Shown: positions 8,845-17,522, numbered from the stretch's first letter. The stretch is DNA of 64,000 nt from Nocardia neocaledoniensis (GCF_003182135.1 NZ_QGTL01000005.1:62001-126000); one strand, 5' to 3'. Made by a program: numbers and translations. The notes: generated by a model from the sequence alone, not told the origin.

Positions 8845-9327
8845 TCAGATCGGTCCGCGGCCCGCGGCGACCTTGCCCGCGACATGGCGCACGTCGCGAT
8901 GCGAGATCAGCCACTCACCCTCGTACTGTTCGAACTCGTCCTGGACCAGGCCGATGACGGTCCAGTCGGCGGGCCTGCCGACATCGGTGGACGCGGTGCT
9001 GGAGAACCAGTGCCAGACCGTGGCATAGGCCGTGAGCAGGGGCTTGTCACCGTTCCATTCGATGGAGGCCTGCCCGATCACGTGGGCGACCAGCGATCGC
9101 CGCGCCTTCGGCACGCGGCTCATGTGCTCGGTGAACTCGTCCCGGCCGTGGAACAGCACCGGCGGGCCCGGCATGATCCGGTACTCGATGAGCGCGTCGG
9201 GGGTGAAGCACTCGCTGAACCGCTCGCTCTCCTGGGTGTCGGCGATCCGGAAGAATTTGTAGAACGTTCGGAAGATCGCCCGCTCCGCTTCGATCGTGGC
9301 GAGCAGATTGTCGTGTATCGCGGTCAC
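8845..9327 (-). CDS. SnoaL/NTF2-like small enzyme
   Basis: This protein of about 160 aa has the NTF2-like pattern: a helical start (LATIEAERAIFRTFYKFFR), then CFTPDALIEYRI, a HGRDEFTEHM segment, and a C-terminal strand with GEWLISHRDVRHVAG. Relatives include steroid isomerase-like and hydratase-like proteins and gamma-hexachlorocyclohexane dehydrochlorinase-like proteins. GTG at 9327, with AGAAAGGAC just before it, is the best start. An upstream in-frame ATG (9387) lacks a ribosome binding site. It lies upstream of, and on the same strand as, the broken SnoaL/rhodanese/FAD dehydrogenase group, and its substrate is unknown. Confidence 0.75.
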   Translation of the reverse strand: MTAIHDNLLATIEAERAIFRTFYKFFRIADTQESERFSECFTPDALIEYRIMPGPPVLFHGRDEFTEHMSRVPKARRSLVAHVIGQASIEWNGDKPLLTAYATVWHWFSSTASTDVGRPADWTVIGLVQDEFEQYEGEWLISHRDVRHVAGKVAAGRGPI

Positions 9328-9569
9328 GTCGGTCCTTTCTCTGCCGGCGACAACACGTCGCGCGGCGCGTCGTTCGGCAATCGACACGATGCGAAGCTAG
9401 CACGGTGCTCGACGCCGTCGGATGGCGTACCGGTCGATTCGATGCGACGATGTATTGCGAGCGAGGTGATCCGAATTGTTGACCGAGTATTTCGCCGTGT
9501 GAAATCTTTCGTCGTGTCGCCCGCCGTGAGTCCCACGTGAATCCGGGCAGTAGACAGAGGAATTCTGGC

Positions 9570-10122
9570 GTGAGCAGTGCTGTTCGTAAGATGTCGATGC
9601 GCCGTGCGGCGGCGGTGGTGAGCCTGTTCGCCGGTGGTTGTGGCACCGGTGGCGAGCAGGCCGGCGACGCGGGCCCGCCGAGATCCGGTGGCACGCTGCG
9701 GTTCTCCGTCGCTTCCGACGCCGGCTGCGTCGATCCCCAGCAGGTCGGCAGCAGCGCTGCAGCGACAACGTGATCGGCTCCGGACCCTCACGCGTTCGCA
9801 CCCCGGCGCGGTGTTCAACCTCGGCCTCAACAACTCCCGCCCGATCCTGCAGGACGCGCGGGTGCGGCGCGCCATCCAGGTCGCGGTCGATCGCCGCCAG
9901 ATCGTGGAGGCCGTCTTCGCCAGCGGCACCGTGCCCGCGACGGGCACTGGCGTTGTCGTCGGAGCTGGTGGTGTGCGACGAACCCACCGCGTGGCGGTGA
10001 TGCGACAGGGCCGGATCGTCGAGATCGACAGCACCGACAGGGTTTTCGACGAACCCGCCCACGACTACACGCGCCGCCTGCTGGCCGCCATCCCCGGTGC
10101 CGCACTCGTCGAGGGCGGCTGA
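9570..10122 (+). pseudogene. Scar of an ABC peptide/nickel-type importer: binding protein fused to ATPase remnants
   Basis: Pieces of at least two genes are joined. The first is a lipoprotein signal (AAAVVSLFAGGCGTGG) followed by RSGGTLRFSVASD, the start of a family-5 substrate-binding protein. After a frame change comes an internal piece of the same family (LQDARVRRAIQVAVDRRQIV, about 9841-9912). Next, in another frame, is the Walker B/D-loop region of an Opp/Dpp-type ATPase (SELVVCDEPTA, about 9960-9990). Last is the ATPase C-terminus (AVMRQGRIVEIDSTDRVFDE, then HDYTRRLLAAIPGA). Large deletions removed the permeases and most of both proteins. No functional product is expected. Confidence 0.75.
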
Positions 10123-10127
10123 GCGGC

Positions 10128-10701
10128 TCAGGTACCCGACAGCCGGCTCACCACGGGCGCGAGTTCGCGTGCGTCGTCGTCGAGACGATGTAGGAGACGC
10201 CGTAGTCGTCACGGAGCCGGTGGAGCTGATCAGCCACCTGCGCGGGGGATCCGGTGAGCATGTTCGGCGCTCCGGCGGGTATCGGCGGGCCGATGGTGCT
10301 CCTGGGGGTGCTGAACGCGACGGTGTCGGCCTCGGCCGCGGCGAGCGCGGTCGCCACCCGCCGCGATCAGCAACGGCACCTTGCGTGGCGGCGGGGCAGC
10401 AACGTGGTGCCGGTGTTGGCGTAATGCGGTTCGGTCGCCTCGACACGTTCGCCACGCAACAGCGCGTTGATGATCCCGACCGAGTCGGCGAGGCGCTCGA
10501 ACCTGAGACGGTCGGACTCGACCGGGACGCCCAGCTCGCCGTAGCCGAGGGCGGTCAGCGGCGCGGGCACCGGGCGGGCAGCTCGGGCAGGAGTAGTGAC
10601 GACAGGCCGGTGTCCTCGGCCCAGCGGGCGGTCGCTGTCCACGCCTTCGGGTCGGCGGGGGAGACGGTGACGAGGCCGAAGCGGAAAGGGCGGTGGCTCA
10701 A
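10128..10701 (-). pseudogene. Broken LLM-class (F420/flavin) oxidoreductase
   Basis: A TTG start at 10701 overlaps the TetR stop by 4 bp (TTGA). It leads into RPFRFGLVTVSPADPKAW and WAEDTGLSSLLLPE, the beginning of a luciferase-like F420-dependent enzyme, and then a stop. Later pieces lie in other frames: YGELGVPVESDRLRFERLAD, INALLRGERVEA, and the C-terminal GSPAQVADQLHRLRDDYGVS followed by ELAPVVSRLSGT to a stop at 10128. A middle portion is missing. The gene was once translationally coupled to the TetR gene upstream. Confidence 0.7.
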
Positions 10702-11354
10702 GGATTCTCCGTGGTGCCGTAGGCGCGCAGGAACGTGTCGACCGCCGCGGTGGCGACGGCGTGCATCTCGGCGGCGGCGACCTTGCGGGTGCCCAGCCGG
10801 GTGCGGCCCTCCATGGGGCCGGTGATCAGTACGAGGAACTGCTCGGCGGCTGTCGCGGGATCGCTCGCGCGCAACCGGCCGGACAGCGCCAGTCGCGCCA
10901 GCCGATCCGCGAGCGCGTCGCCCAGTTGATCGGACGTGCGGCTCACCACCACATCGATCAGGTCCGGGAACTGGGCGACCTGACCGTAGGTGAGCCAGCG
11001 CAGCGACCGGGACTGCTCCGAACAGCAGGACTTGATCAACCGATAGGCCACGTCTTCCAGGGTTGCTCGCAGATCCTCGCCCGGGTTGCGCAGCCGCTCG
11101 ACCACCGCCAGGTTCTCGGCGAGCACCGCGTCGCTGACGGCGGCGAGGGTGTGCCGGAACAGCGTTTCCTTGTCGTTGAGGTGGTTGTAGATGGTGGGTT
11201 TGGCGACGCCGGCGACCTCGGCGATCTCCTGGACGCCCGCTTGCGCGTAGCCCCGACGGGCGAACACCGCGAAAGCCGCGTCCAGGATCGCCTGGCGCTT
11301 GTCGATACGCCCACGCGAAGTGGTCTGCCCGGTCTGCGTCGTCGTCGGAGTCAC
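10698..11354 (-). CDS. TetR/AcrR family regulator, paralogue of the one at 3862
   Basis: This 218-aa regulator has an HTH at about residues 18-64 (GRIDKRQAIL then AGVAKPTIYNHLNDKETLF). The C-terminal domain aligns along its length with the TetR at 3862 (for example ITGPMEGRTRLGTRK against LTGPLEARTRLGTRE). It starts at GTG 11354. It is divergent from an HTH/MFS operon, and an 18-bp near-perfect palindrome in the gap (11445-11462) nearly equals the operator at 4542. It probably represses the exporter operon and itself. The gene that followed it in its own transcript has decayed. Confidence 0.9.
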   Translation of the reverse strand: MTPTTTQTGQTTSRGRIDKRQAILDAAFAVFARRGYAQAGVQEIAEVAGVAKPTIYNHLNDKETLFRHTLAAVSDAVLAENLAVVERLRNPGEDLRATLEDVAYRLIKSCCSEQSRSLRWLTYGQVAQFPDLIDVVVSRTSDQLGDALADRLARLALSGRLRASDPATAAEQFLVLITGPMEGRTRLGTRKVAAAEMHAVATAAVDTFLRAYGTTENP

Positions 11355-11444
11355 GTCTGCAGTCTAGCTCATCCGACCTGGAAAATTGCCTCGCCGGTTC
11401 AGTTGTATGTACTCCGGTTGATATGCTCGCGTCAGAATATTAGA

Positions 11445-11462
11445 GTGAACTGGCGAGTTCAA
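11445..11462. promoter_or_regulatory. TetR operator, 7-4-7 near-perfect palindrome
   Basis: GTGAACT-GGCG-AGTTCAA pairs at 6 of 7 positions. Read on the minus strand, it matches the operator at 4542-4559 at most positions (TTG, ACTCG, CAGT and CA are shared). It sits 29 bp before the HTH gene start. A degenerate half-site (TCGCCGGTTCAG) lies at 11391-11402. Confidence 0.7.
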
Positions 11463-11491
11463 ATTACGCTGTTCCACTCTGGGAGAGGCCC

Positions 11492-12028
11492 ATGACGCAT
11501 ACCCCACGAGACACGCTCGAACCGCCGGGACGACCCACTGTTCGCGCGCGCACGAGCGATCAAGCGAGCGCAGCGGGCGGTGGGACCGACTGGCTCGAGA
11601 TCTTGCAGGCACCGGAGCGAGAGCGACTGACGGTGACCGAGGTGTGTCGCCGATACCGGGTCTCGCGCAAGAGCTACTACAGCTACCTCGCGCGGTACCA
11701 GGAACACGGCGTGGTCGGATTGGCGCCGCGATCGCGTCGGCCGAAGCATCTCCCGAGCCGGACCCCGGCCTCTGTCGAGGCCGCCGTGGTGCGCCTGCGA
11801 CTGACCCACCCGCGATGGGGTGCGCGCAGGATCCGTACGCATCTGGAGCGGTTCGGCGACCACCGGGTGCCCGCGCTGTCGACCGTGCACGCGATTCTGC
11901 GCCGTCACGGTCTGGTCGGTGCGCCCTCGGGCTCCTCGACGCTCACCGCGACACAACGATCGGCCGGGACCGAGCGGCCGACCACCACACACCAGTCATC
12001 CAGCCGCGCAGGGGGCGAGACCCGATGA
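11492..12028 (+). CDS. Truncated IS481-like transposase N-terminus/HTH protein coupled to an exporter gene
   Basis: This 178-aa protein contains the DNA-binding part of IS481-family transposases: an HTH (VTEVCRRYRVSRKSYYSYLA), then LAPRSRRPKHLPSRTP, then the second helix region HPRWGARRIRTHLER and HAILRRHGLV. The DDE integrase core that should follow is absent. Instead a low-complexity Ser/Thr tail ends in an ATGA overlap with the MFS gene. GGGAGAGG precedes ATG 11492. No terminal inverted repeats were found. It may be a domesticated regulator or a leader that couples exporter translation. The operator of the divergent TetR lies upstream. Confidence 0.7.
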   Translation: MTHTPRDTLEPPGRPTVRARTSDQASAAGGGTDWLEILQAPERERLTVTEVCRRYRVSRKSYYSYLARYQEHGVVGLAPRSRRPKHLPSRTPASVEAAVVRLRLTHPRWGARRIRTHLERFGDHRVPALSTVHAILRRHGLVGAPSGSSTLTATQRSAGTERPTTTHQSSSRAGGETR

Positions 12029-13542
12029 GTACCTCGACGTCCACACTCGACGACGACACCGTGCAGTATCCCCGCCGCTGGGCCGCGATGGCCGTGCTCG
12101 TACTGGGGTTCACTCTCGATCTGCTGAACGTCACGATCGTCAACGTCGGCCTACCGGCGATTCAAGCGGACCTCGGCGGAACTCCCGCCCAGGTCGGCTG
12201 GATCGCGACGGCCTACCTGCTGGCCTTCGCGGCCACCTTGATCACGGCCGCCCGCGTAGGTGACCTGTGGGGACGCAAACGCGTTTTCCTCGCGGGCCTC
12301 GGCCTGTTCGCGCTCGCGGGCGCGTGGTCGGCGCTGGCGAATTCCCCGGGCGAACTGATCGCCAGTCGCGCCGCGCAGGGCGCGGCCGCCGCGATTCTCG
12401 CGCCCCAAGTTCTCTCGAGCTTGTTCGTGCTCTTCCGCGGGCCCGAACGCGCCACCGTACTCGGCATCTTCGGCGTGGTCGCCGGACTCGCCCAGGCGGG
12501 GGGACTGCTGCTCGGCGGTGTGCTCGTCACCGCGGATGTGGCCGGCCTCGGCTGGCGGGCGATCTTCTGGATCAGTGTGCCCGCCGCGCTCGTGCTGCTG
12601 GGCCTCGGCGCATGGCTCATCCCGGAGAACCGCGGCGAAGGCGCACTGCGGCCGCGTTGGCTCGCCGCGATCGGTGTGACCGCCGGATTGGTGGCGATCG
12701 TGTTCCCGCTGTTGGAAGGCCGGACCTACGACTGGGCGCCCTGGACCTGGCTCCTGTTGATCGTGGGTGTCGCCATCGTCGCGCTCATCGCGGTCGGCGA
12801 GAACCGCGATGCGGCGGGCCGGGCCGGAGCGCTGCTGCCGCTCGACCTGCTGCGCACTCGCACGAGCAGCGCCGCCCTGGCTGTGCAGTTGGTCGCCTTC
12901 GCCGCCTTCAGCGGATTTCTGCTCGTGTTCGTCCTCTGGCTCCAGGAAGGCCAGGGCTACACGGCACTTCGCGCGGGCGTGGTGACCGTGGCCTTCTCCG
13001 CGGGTGGACTGGCGATCGCCCCACTGGTGGGGAACCTGACGGTGCGATTCGGCCGTTTCGCTGTTCTCGCGGGCGCCCTGTTCGGCGCCGTGGGCACCGT
13101 CGCGGTGCTCGGCGCCGCCACCACCGCGTCCACCGACGTCAACCCCTGGGTGCTCGCGCCCGGCCTGTTCGTCGTCGGCGTCGGGATCAACCTCGTCCAG
13201 CCGCCGTTGACGACGTTGTTCCTGTCCACGGTGCCGCCGCGCTACGCCGGATCGGCGTCCGGAATCTGGACCACCGGACAGCAATTCGGCGGCGCGATCG
13301 GCGTGGCCGCACTGAGCGCCGTGTTCTTCGGCGTCGCCGCCGACGGCGACTATCAGAGCGCACTGACTGCCTGCGCCCTCACGATCGTCGCGGCCCTGGT
13401 CGTGAGTGCGGGACTCTGCCTTCTCCTGCCCGCACAGCCGACCGCTGCCCAACCCGCCGTCGCCGACGAATCCCTGAGCGACGCAGCGGTACCGGAGGTC
13501 GCGATCCTGCCGGTCGGGGAACCCGCCCAGGGCAATCATTGA
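12025..13542 (+). CDS. DHA2-type (EmrB/QacA) MFS drug exporter
   Basis: This 505-aa protein has about 14 predicted membrane segments. Helix 1 carries LDLLNVTIVNVGLPAIQADL, the conserved start of the 14-TMS drug:H+ antiporters, and the loop GDLWGRKRVF follows. An antiporter motif-C-like stretch occurs near GVVAGLAQAGGLLLGG. Its ATG overlaps the stop of the HTH gene (ATGA), so the two are translated together. Expression is probably controlled by the divergent TetR through 11445-11462. It likely exports toxic or amphipathic compounds. Confidence 0.88.
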   Translation: MSTSTSTLDDDTVQYPRRWAAMAVLVLGFTLDLLNVTIVNVGLPAIQADLGGTPAQVGWIATAYLLAFAATLITAARVGDLWGRKRVFLAGLGLFALAGAWSALANSPGELIASRAAQGAAAAILAPQVLSSLFVLFRGPERATVLGIFGVVAGLAQAGGLLLGGVLVTADVAGLGWRAIFWISVPAALVLLGLGAWLIPENRGEGALRPRWLAAIGVTAGLVAIVFPLLEGRTYDWAPWTWLLLIVGVAIVALIAVGENRDAAGRAGALLPLDLLRTRTSSAALAVQLVAFAAFSGFLLVFVLWLQEGQGYTALRAGVVTVAFSAGGLAIAPLVGNLTVRFGRFAVLAGALFGAVGTVAVLGAATTASTDVNPWVLAPGLFVVGVGINLVQPPLTTLFLSTVPPRYAGSASGIWTTGQQFGGAIGVAALSAVFFGVAADGDYQSALTACALTIVAALVVSAGLCLLLPAQPTAAQPAVADESLSDAAVPEVAILPVGEPAQGNH

Positions 13543-13751
13543 TCGTGGATCGTTCCAGTCGGCGATGGCGTGGTCACCATGACGCGCTGTCGCCGACCAG
13601 CTCGGCGCGCGCGGCCCGGGCGGCCGCGGTGGCTGCTTTGTCGGTCTCAGGTGGGGGTCAGCTGCGGGAGGTGCGGATCGGTTGTCGTCGGGTCCGGTGG
13701 TTGTCGATTCGGGGACCGGTGGTGTTCGTGCCATTCGGGCCGCCGCTCGGG

Positions 13752-15155
13752 TCAGCGGACGCCGATGGGCTTTCCGAAGAAGGAGGCGATCGTCTCACCG
13801 AAGGTGTCGGCCAGCAGCGACAGCCCGTCGGGATTCAAGGCGAGTAGTCCGGCATCGGTCGTCCTGCACCCTGATGCCGCGGGGACGCCGTTGAGCCGGT
13901 CGCGGAGCCACAGCAGCGCGGTCGCCGATCCGGAGACCTCGGTCGTGATGTGCTCGCCGAGGTGTTCGCGAATGTACTGGACATCGGCCTCGGGGCTCTG
14001 GCAGTAGGTGTCGACGAGGGTGTTGACCGGGCCCACCGGGATCAGTTCGTCGGGGTTCGCCTGCCAGATGAACATCGGCATGTCGGGTACCGCCTTGCCC
14101 ATGCGCGTCTTGTCCAGGACGTCCCGCACGACGGGGTTGCGCATCGGGTCGCCTTCTGGGACACGCAGCATCCCCTTCATGTTCAGGAAGGGGAACAGCG
14201 CGGTGTTGTATTGCACGCACAGTCCGCCCTTGATCACCGAGAGGCCCTGGCCCAGTGGGTCGAGATCGCGGTTGAGCAGGTCGCCGAATTCGCGGTACTC
14301 GCGGCCCAGCCCGAGCACAGCGGCCATGATCATGCCCGACCAGATCTGGCCGTTGCCGATGTCGAGCAGCGGGCCGAAGTCGGCGGGCACGCCGCCGATG
14401 GCCGCGCCGACGATGTCGAGTTCGGGCGCGTAGCTCTGCGCGAGTTCGGCGGCGTGGCCGGTGACGATGGCGCCGCCGGAGTAGCCGTACATGCCGATCC
14501 GGGTGTCCGGGGCGAGCCGCATCGGTTCGAAGGCGCGCGCGGCGCGAATGCCGTCGAGGGTGATCCGTGCCCCGAGGGGGCCGACGCCGAACGCGCTGTC
14601 GGGGCCCTGATGGTCGGGGATGACCACGGCCCAGCCCTGTTGCAGTTGTGCCTGCGCGACAACGAATTCCAGGGGCGCGACGATCTGTCCGACCGCTGCC
14701 GCGACAGACCACTGCTGGACGGCGTAGGACGGCGAGCAGTAGGCCGCGAGGGAGTCCTCGGCGATCTGCATCGACATCAGTTTGTCCGGCGCCGACCCGC
14801 GCGGCTTCAGCACCGTCGCGACGGCGGCGATCGCCTCGTCACGGGTGTTGTTGGAGCGGTAGGAGACCTGCCAGGCGTCGACGTTGAGGGGAATGAGGCC
14901 GGCGTTGGCGACATCGATCTGCCGGGCGGCGATGATCTCGCCGGGTTGCTTGGTTGCCACGATGTCCGTCGGCGGGCGGTAGAACGCCGGATCGAGCTCC
15001 GGGGGCACTGCGAGCGCGGGCGCCGGCTGTACCGGCACCGGAGCTGTGTCGGCCGGCTGCGCGCCCGCGACGGAGAACGTGAGAGCCGGGGTGATGGCTG
15101 CGACGGTGACGGCCAGGGTCGCCAGTCTGCGGGACAACTTTGTCCGCGGGGTCAT
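13752..15155 (-). CDS. Secretory lipase (LIP family)
   Basis: This 467-aa exported alpha/beta hydrolase has a Sec signal (about residues 1-32, ending in VAGAQ-A). The region DKLMSMQIAEDSLAAYCSPS is typical of actinobacterial and fungal secretory lipases, and the nucleophile elbow GYSGG places Ser226 as the catalytic residue. Asp in WQANPDELIP and His near the C-terminus are the likely partners. It would hydrolyse triacylglycerols or wax-like esters outside the cell. It diverges from a GntR regulator. A perfect 9-4-9 palindrome lies 17 bp before its start and could block transcription. Confidence 0.88.
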   Translation of the reverse strand: MTPRTKLSRRLATLAVTVAAITPALTFSVAGAQPADTAPVPVQPAPALAVPPELDPAFYRPPTDIVATKQPGEIIAARQIDVANAGLIPLNVDAWQVSYRSNNTRDEAIAAVATVLKPRGSAPDKLMSMQIAEDSLAAYCSPSYAVQQWSVAAAVGQIVAPLEFVVAQAQLQQGWAVVIPDHQGPDSAFGVGPLGARITLDGIRAARAFEPMRLAPDTRIGMYGYSGGAIVTGHAAELAQSYAPELDIVGAAIGGVPADFGPLLDIGNGQIWSGMIMAAVLGLGREYREFGDLLNRDLDPLGQGLSVIKGGLCVQYNTALFPFLNMKGMLRVPEGDPMRNPVVRDVLDKTRMGKAVPDMPMFIWQANPDELIPVGPVNTLVDTYCQSPEADVQYIREHLGEHITTEVSGSATALLWLRDRLNGVPAASGCRTTDAGLLALNPDGLSLLADTFGETIASFFGKPIGVR

Positions 15156-15171
15156 CTTCTACTCCTTACTG

Positions 15172-15193
15172 GTTGAGACGATGGCGTCTCAAC
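15172..15193. promoter_or_regulatory. Perfect 22-bp palindrome upstream of lipase gene
   Basis: GTTGAGACG, spacer ATGG, CGTCTCAAC. It sits between the lipase start (15155, minus) and gntR (15278, plus), close enough to the lipase start to overlap its promoter or leader. It does not resemble the usual GntR/FadR core, so the binding factor is uncertain. Confidence 0.6.
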
Positions 15194-15277
15194 GTTGGGA
15201 GGTGAGATTACCGTGATACGGGCTGTGGAACAATGCCTGTCTGGGACGGTTGGCGGGCTGGGTCTCGATAGTCTGCA

Positions 15278-15889
15278 GTGGTGACGGTGATGGCGGAGTC
15301 GGGTGAGGATTCATCCGGGGAGATGATCGCGCGGACCGTGCGCGCGGAGATCCTGTCGGGGCGGTTACCCGCCGGGGAGCGTTTGATCGCGGAGGTGCTG
15401 GCCAAACGGTTCGGCGTCTCGCGAATCCCGGTGCGGGAAGCCTTGGCGCGGTTGCAGTCCGAGGGGTTCGTCACCATCGTCAGGCATCGCGGCGCGACGG
15501 TGGCGGAGCCGCCGGTCGCCGCGGCTCGTGAGTTGTTGCAGGTCCGCCGCGGTTTGGAGGTGTTGGCCGCGCAGTTGGCCGGCGAGAATCGAGGCGGCTG
15601 TGCTGCCGCGGAGCTTGCCGGCTTCCTCTCGGCGGCGTCCGACGAGCACTCCGGATCGGGACAGCCCTTCCACGAGTTGATCGCCCGCGCGTCCGGTAAC
15701 GAGGAGTTGATTCGCCTGCTGGCGGAAGTCAATGCGCGGGTGCGCTGGGCCCTCGGTCACAATCCGACGGTCTCGGTGAGTGACCATCGAGCGGTCGCGC
15801 TCGCCGTACTCAACGGCGCCCCGGTGCAGGCGGGCTTCCTCATGGAGGAGCATCTGCGCCGCGACGAGGTGTACTTCGCGCAAGATTGA
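15278..15889 (+). CDS. GntR family regulator with FCD domain
   Basis: This 203-aa regulator has a winged HTH at about residues 15-77 (IARTVRAEILSGRLPAGERL then FGVSRIPVREALARLQSEGF). The alpha-helical FCD ligand domain follows, with the metal-binding pattern HELI...H...HL. GTG 15278 or 15281 is the start, and no strong ribosome binding site is visible. It is divergent from a lipase and followed on the same strand by an MFS transporter. An inverted pair of TTGNATGCAAT boxes spans its stop codon and the MFS leader, so it probably controls the transporter in response to a carboxylic acid. Confidence 0.88.
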   Translation: MVTVMAESGEDSSGEMIARTVRAEILSGRLPAGERLIAEVLAKRFGVSRIPVREALARLQSEGFVTIVRHRGATVAEPPVAAARELLQVRRGLEVLAAQLAGENRGGCAAAELAGFLSAASDEHSGSGQPFHELIARASGNEELIRLLAEVNARVRWALGHNPTVSVSDHRAVALAVLNGAPVQAGFLMEEHLRRDEVYFAQD

Positions 15890-15969
15890 ATGCAATATGG
15901 CGTGATATATCGATCCCGTAACCTGATCGGCGCGGCGGGAAACGTGAGCGTCAAAGGGATTGCATACAA
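15886..15969. promoter_or_regulatory. Inverted pair of TTGNATGCAAT boxes before MFS gene
   Basis: TTGAATGCAAT at 15886-15896 overlaps the gntR stop. ATTGCATACAA at 15959-15969 is its complement at 10 of 11 positions. The 11-bp boxes are themselves partly palindromic and resemble GntR-family sites. Confidence 0.55.
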
Positions 15970-16053
15970 ATAGGGCAGCTTGCTTCCAGCGTCGCTGAAG
16001 GCAGCTCGCCGATACGCACGTTGTCGGCGTCGCTTCCGTCCTCGGAGTCCGAG

Positions 16054-17520
16054 ATGTCGCTCACCTCGTCTGAAACGCCGCCCCCCATCCCGTCCCCGGC
16101 CTCGTCACCCGGCTTGGCCGCCGCTCTCGACCGCATCGGCTTCGGCCGGGTTCAGGCGGTCGTCATCGCCTTGCTCATGGCCGGACTGTTCTTCGATTCG
16201 CTCGAACAGAACTCGACCGGTGCGATGGGTCCGCTCCTGAAGGAGTCCTTCGGCATCGGCAATGCCGAACTCACCCTGATCAATACCGCGACCGTGATCG
16301 GCGGTCTGGTCGGGCGCCTCATCGGCGGCTACCTCGCCGACCGCTGGGGACGCCGGACCGCACTCAGCCTGAACCTGCTGGTGTATACCCTCGGCGGACT
16401 GATCAGCGCCGCCGCTGTCAACTACGAAATACTGTTGACCAGCCGCTTCATCGTCGGCATCGGCCTCGGCGGTGAATTCACCGTCGGTCTGGCGATCCTG
16501 GCCGAGATGGTCGCGACGCGCCACCGTGGCTCGCTCCTGGCGACGCTGAACATCTCCTCGGGCGGTATCGGCAACATCGCCTCCTTCGGGTTCTTCGCCC
16601 TCGTTCTCGGTCCGCTGGGCGCCCTGCTCGGCGGGGACGACACCTCCTGGCGCTGGACGTATGTGATCTTGGCGGTTCCCGCGGTCCTGGTCGTGTTCTT
16701 CCGGAGGTACCTGCCCGAGTCGCCGCGGTTCCTGCTGTCCAAGGGACGCGTCGCCGAAGCCAACCTCAGCCTGACCCGGCTCGGCAGTGGGAGCATCGCC
16801 GGACTGCGCGACCCGGGCCCGGTGGTCGACTATGTCAGCGCGGCAGACATTCCGCGGCAGACCAGGTCCTCGTATGTCGAGGTGTTCAAGGGCCGCAACG
16901 GTCGACGCGTCGCCGCGATCGGCGCGGCCTCCTGGATGTCGTTCGGCGCGCAGGTCACCCTGCTGTTCCTCATGCCGATCCTGCTGGTGTCACGCGGATA
17001 CTCGCTCACCGACTCGCTGGCGTTCACCATGATCATGAACATCGGCAGCCTCTTCGGCGCCTGCGCTGCCTCCTACCTCGCGGGCCGGGCGCCACGGCGT
17101 CCCACGGTGATGGGCGCTGCCGTGCTCGGCTGTCTCTCGGCGATCGCGTTCGCGCTGTTCGCCACCTCGACCGTGCTGCTGCTGACCCTGGGCATGATCT
17201 TCCAGTTCTTCACGATGATGCTCAACACGATGCTCTCGGTGTGGTCCCCGGAGCTGTTCCCGACCTCGGTGCGCGCGATGGGTGCCTCGGTGGTCAACGG
17301 CATCGGCAATGTCGCCGGCGCGGTGATGCCCTTCGCGGCCCTGTTCTTCTTCGACCGGGCCGGGGTTCCCGGGGTGTTCGCGATGATCGCCGTCATGTAC
17401 GCGCTGTTGGTCGTCGCGGCGCGGTTCGGCCCCGAAACATTCGGCAAGCCATTGGAAGTCGTCAGCGGAGAAGCCGCTACGGCCGATGCCCCGTCCCGTC
17501 CACTGCGCGAAGGAGCCTGA
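16054..17520 (+). CDS. MFS transporter (sugar/metabolite:H+ symporter type)
   Basis: This 488-aa membrane protein has about 12 helices. The motif ADRWGRRTAL follows helix 2, PESPRFLLSKG ends helix 6, and the late SPELFPTSVRAMG is typical of the sugar-porter/metabolite symporter branches. ATG 16054 is preferred over an in-frame TTG at 16021. The stop is separated by 2 bp from the ATG of a periplasmic-binding-protein-like gene, so the two form an operon. GntR-type boxes lie upstream. It probably imports an organic acid or sugar-like compound. Confidence 0.85.
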   Translation: MSLTSSETPPPIPSPASSPGLAAALDRIGFGRVQAVVIALLMAGLFFDSLEQNSTGAMGPLLKESFGIGNAELTLINTATVIGGLVGRLIGGYLADRWGRRTALSLNLLVYTLGGLISAAAVNYEILLTSRFIVGIGLGGEFTVGLAILAEMVATRHRGSLLATLNISSGGIGNIASFGFFALVLGPLGALLGGDDTSWRWTYVILAVPAVLVVFFRRYLPESPRFLLSKGRVAEANLSLTRLGSGSIAGLRDPGPVVDYVSAADIPRQTRSSYVEVFKGRNGRRVAAIGAASWMSFGAQVTLLFLMPILLVSRGYSLTDSLAFTMIMNIGSLFGACAASYLAGRAPRRPTVMGAAVLGCLSAIAFALFATSTVLLLTLGMIFQFFTMMLNTMLSVWSPELFPTSVRAMGASVVNGIGNVAGAVMPFAALFFFDRAGVPGVFAMIAVMYALLVVAARFGPETFGKPLEVVSGEAATADAPSRPLREGA

Positions 17521-17522
17521 TC

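Noticed and set aside
8845..9327. A start at 9387 for the SnoaL-like gene
   Set aside because: The extra 20 residues are Arg-rich and non-conserved in character, and the GTG at 9327 has a proper AGAAAGGAC upstream.
11492..12028. An intact IS481 insertion sequence
   Set aside because: No DDE catalytic core, terminal inverted repeats or target duplication could be found, so it is annotated as a truncated domain protein.
12151..13734. A 527-codon minus-strand frame
   Set aside because: It is antisense to the DHA2 exporter, highly polar and repetitive, with no recognised motif.
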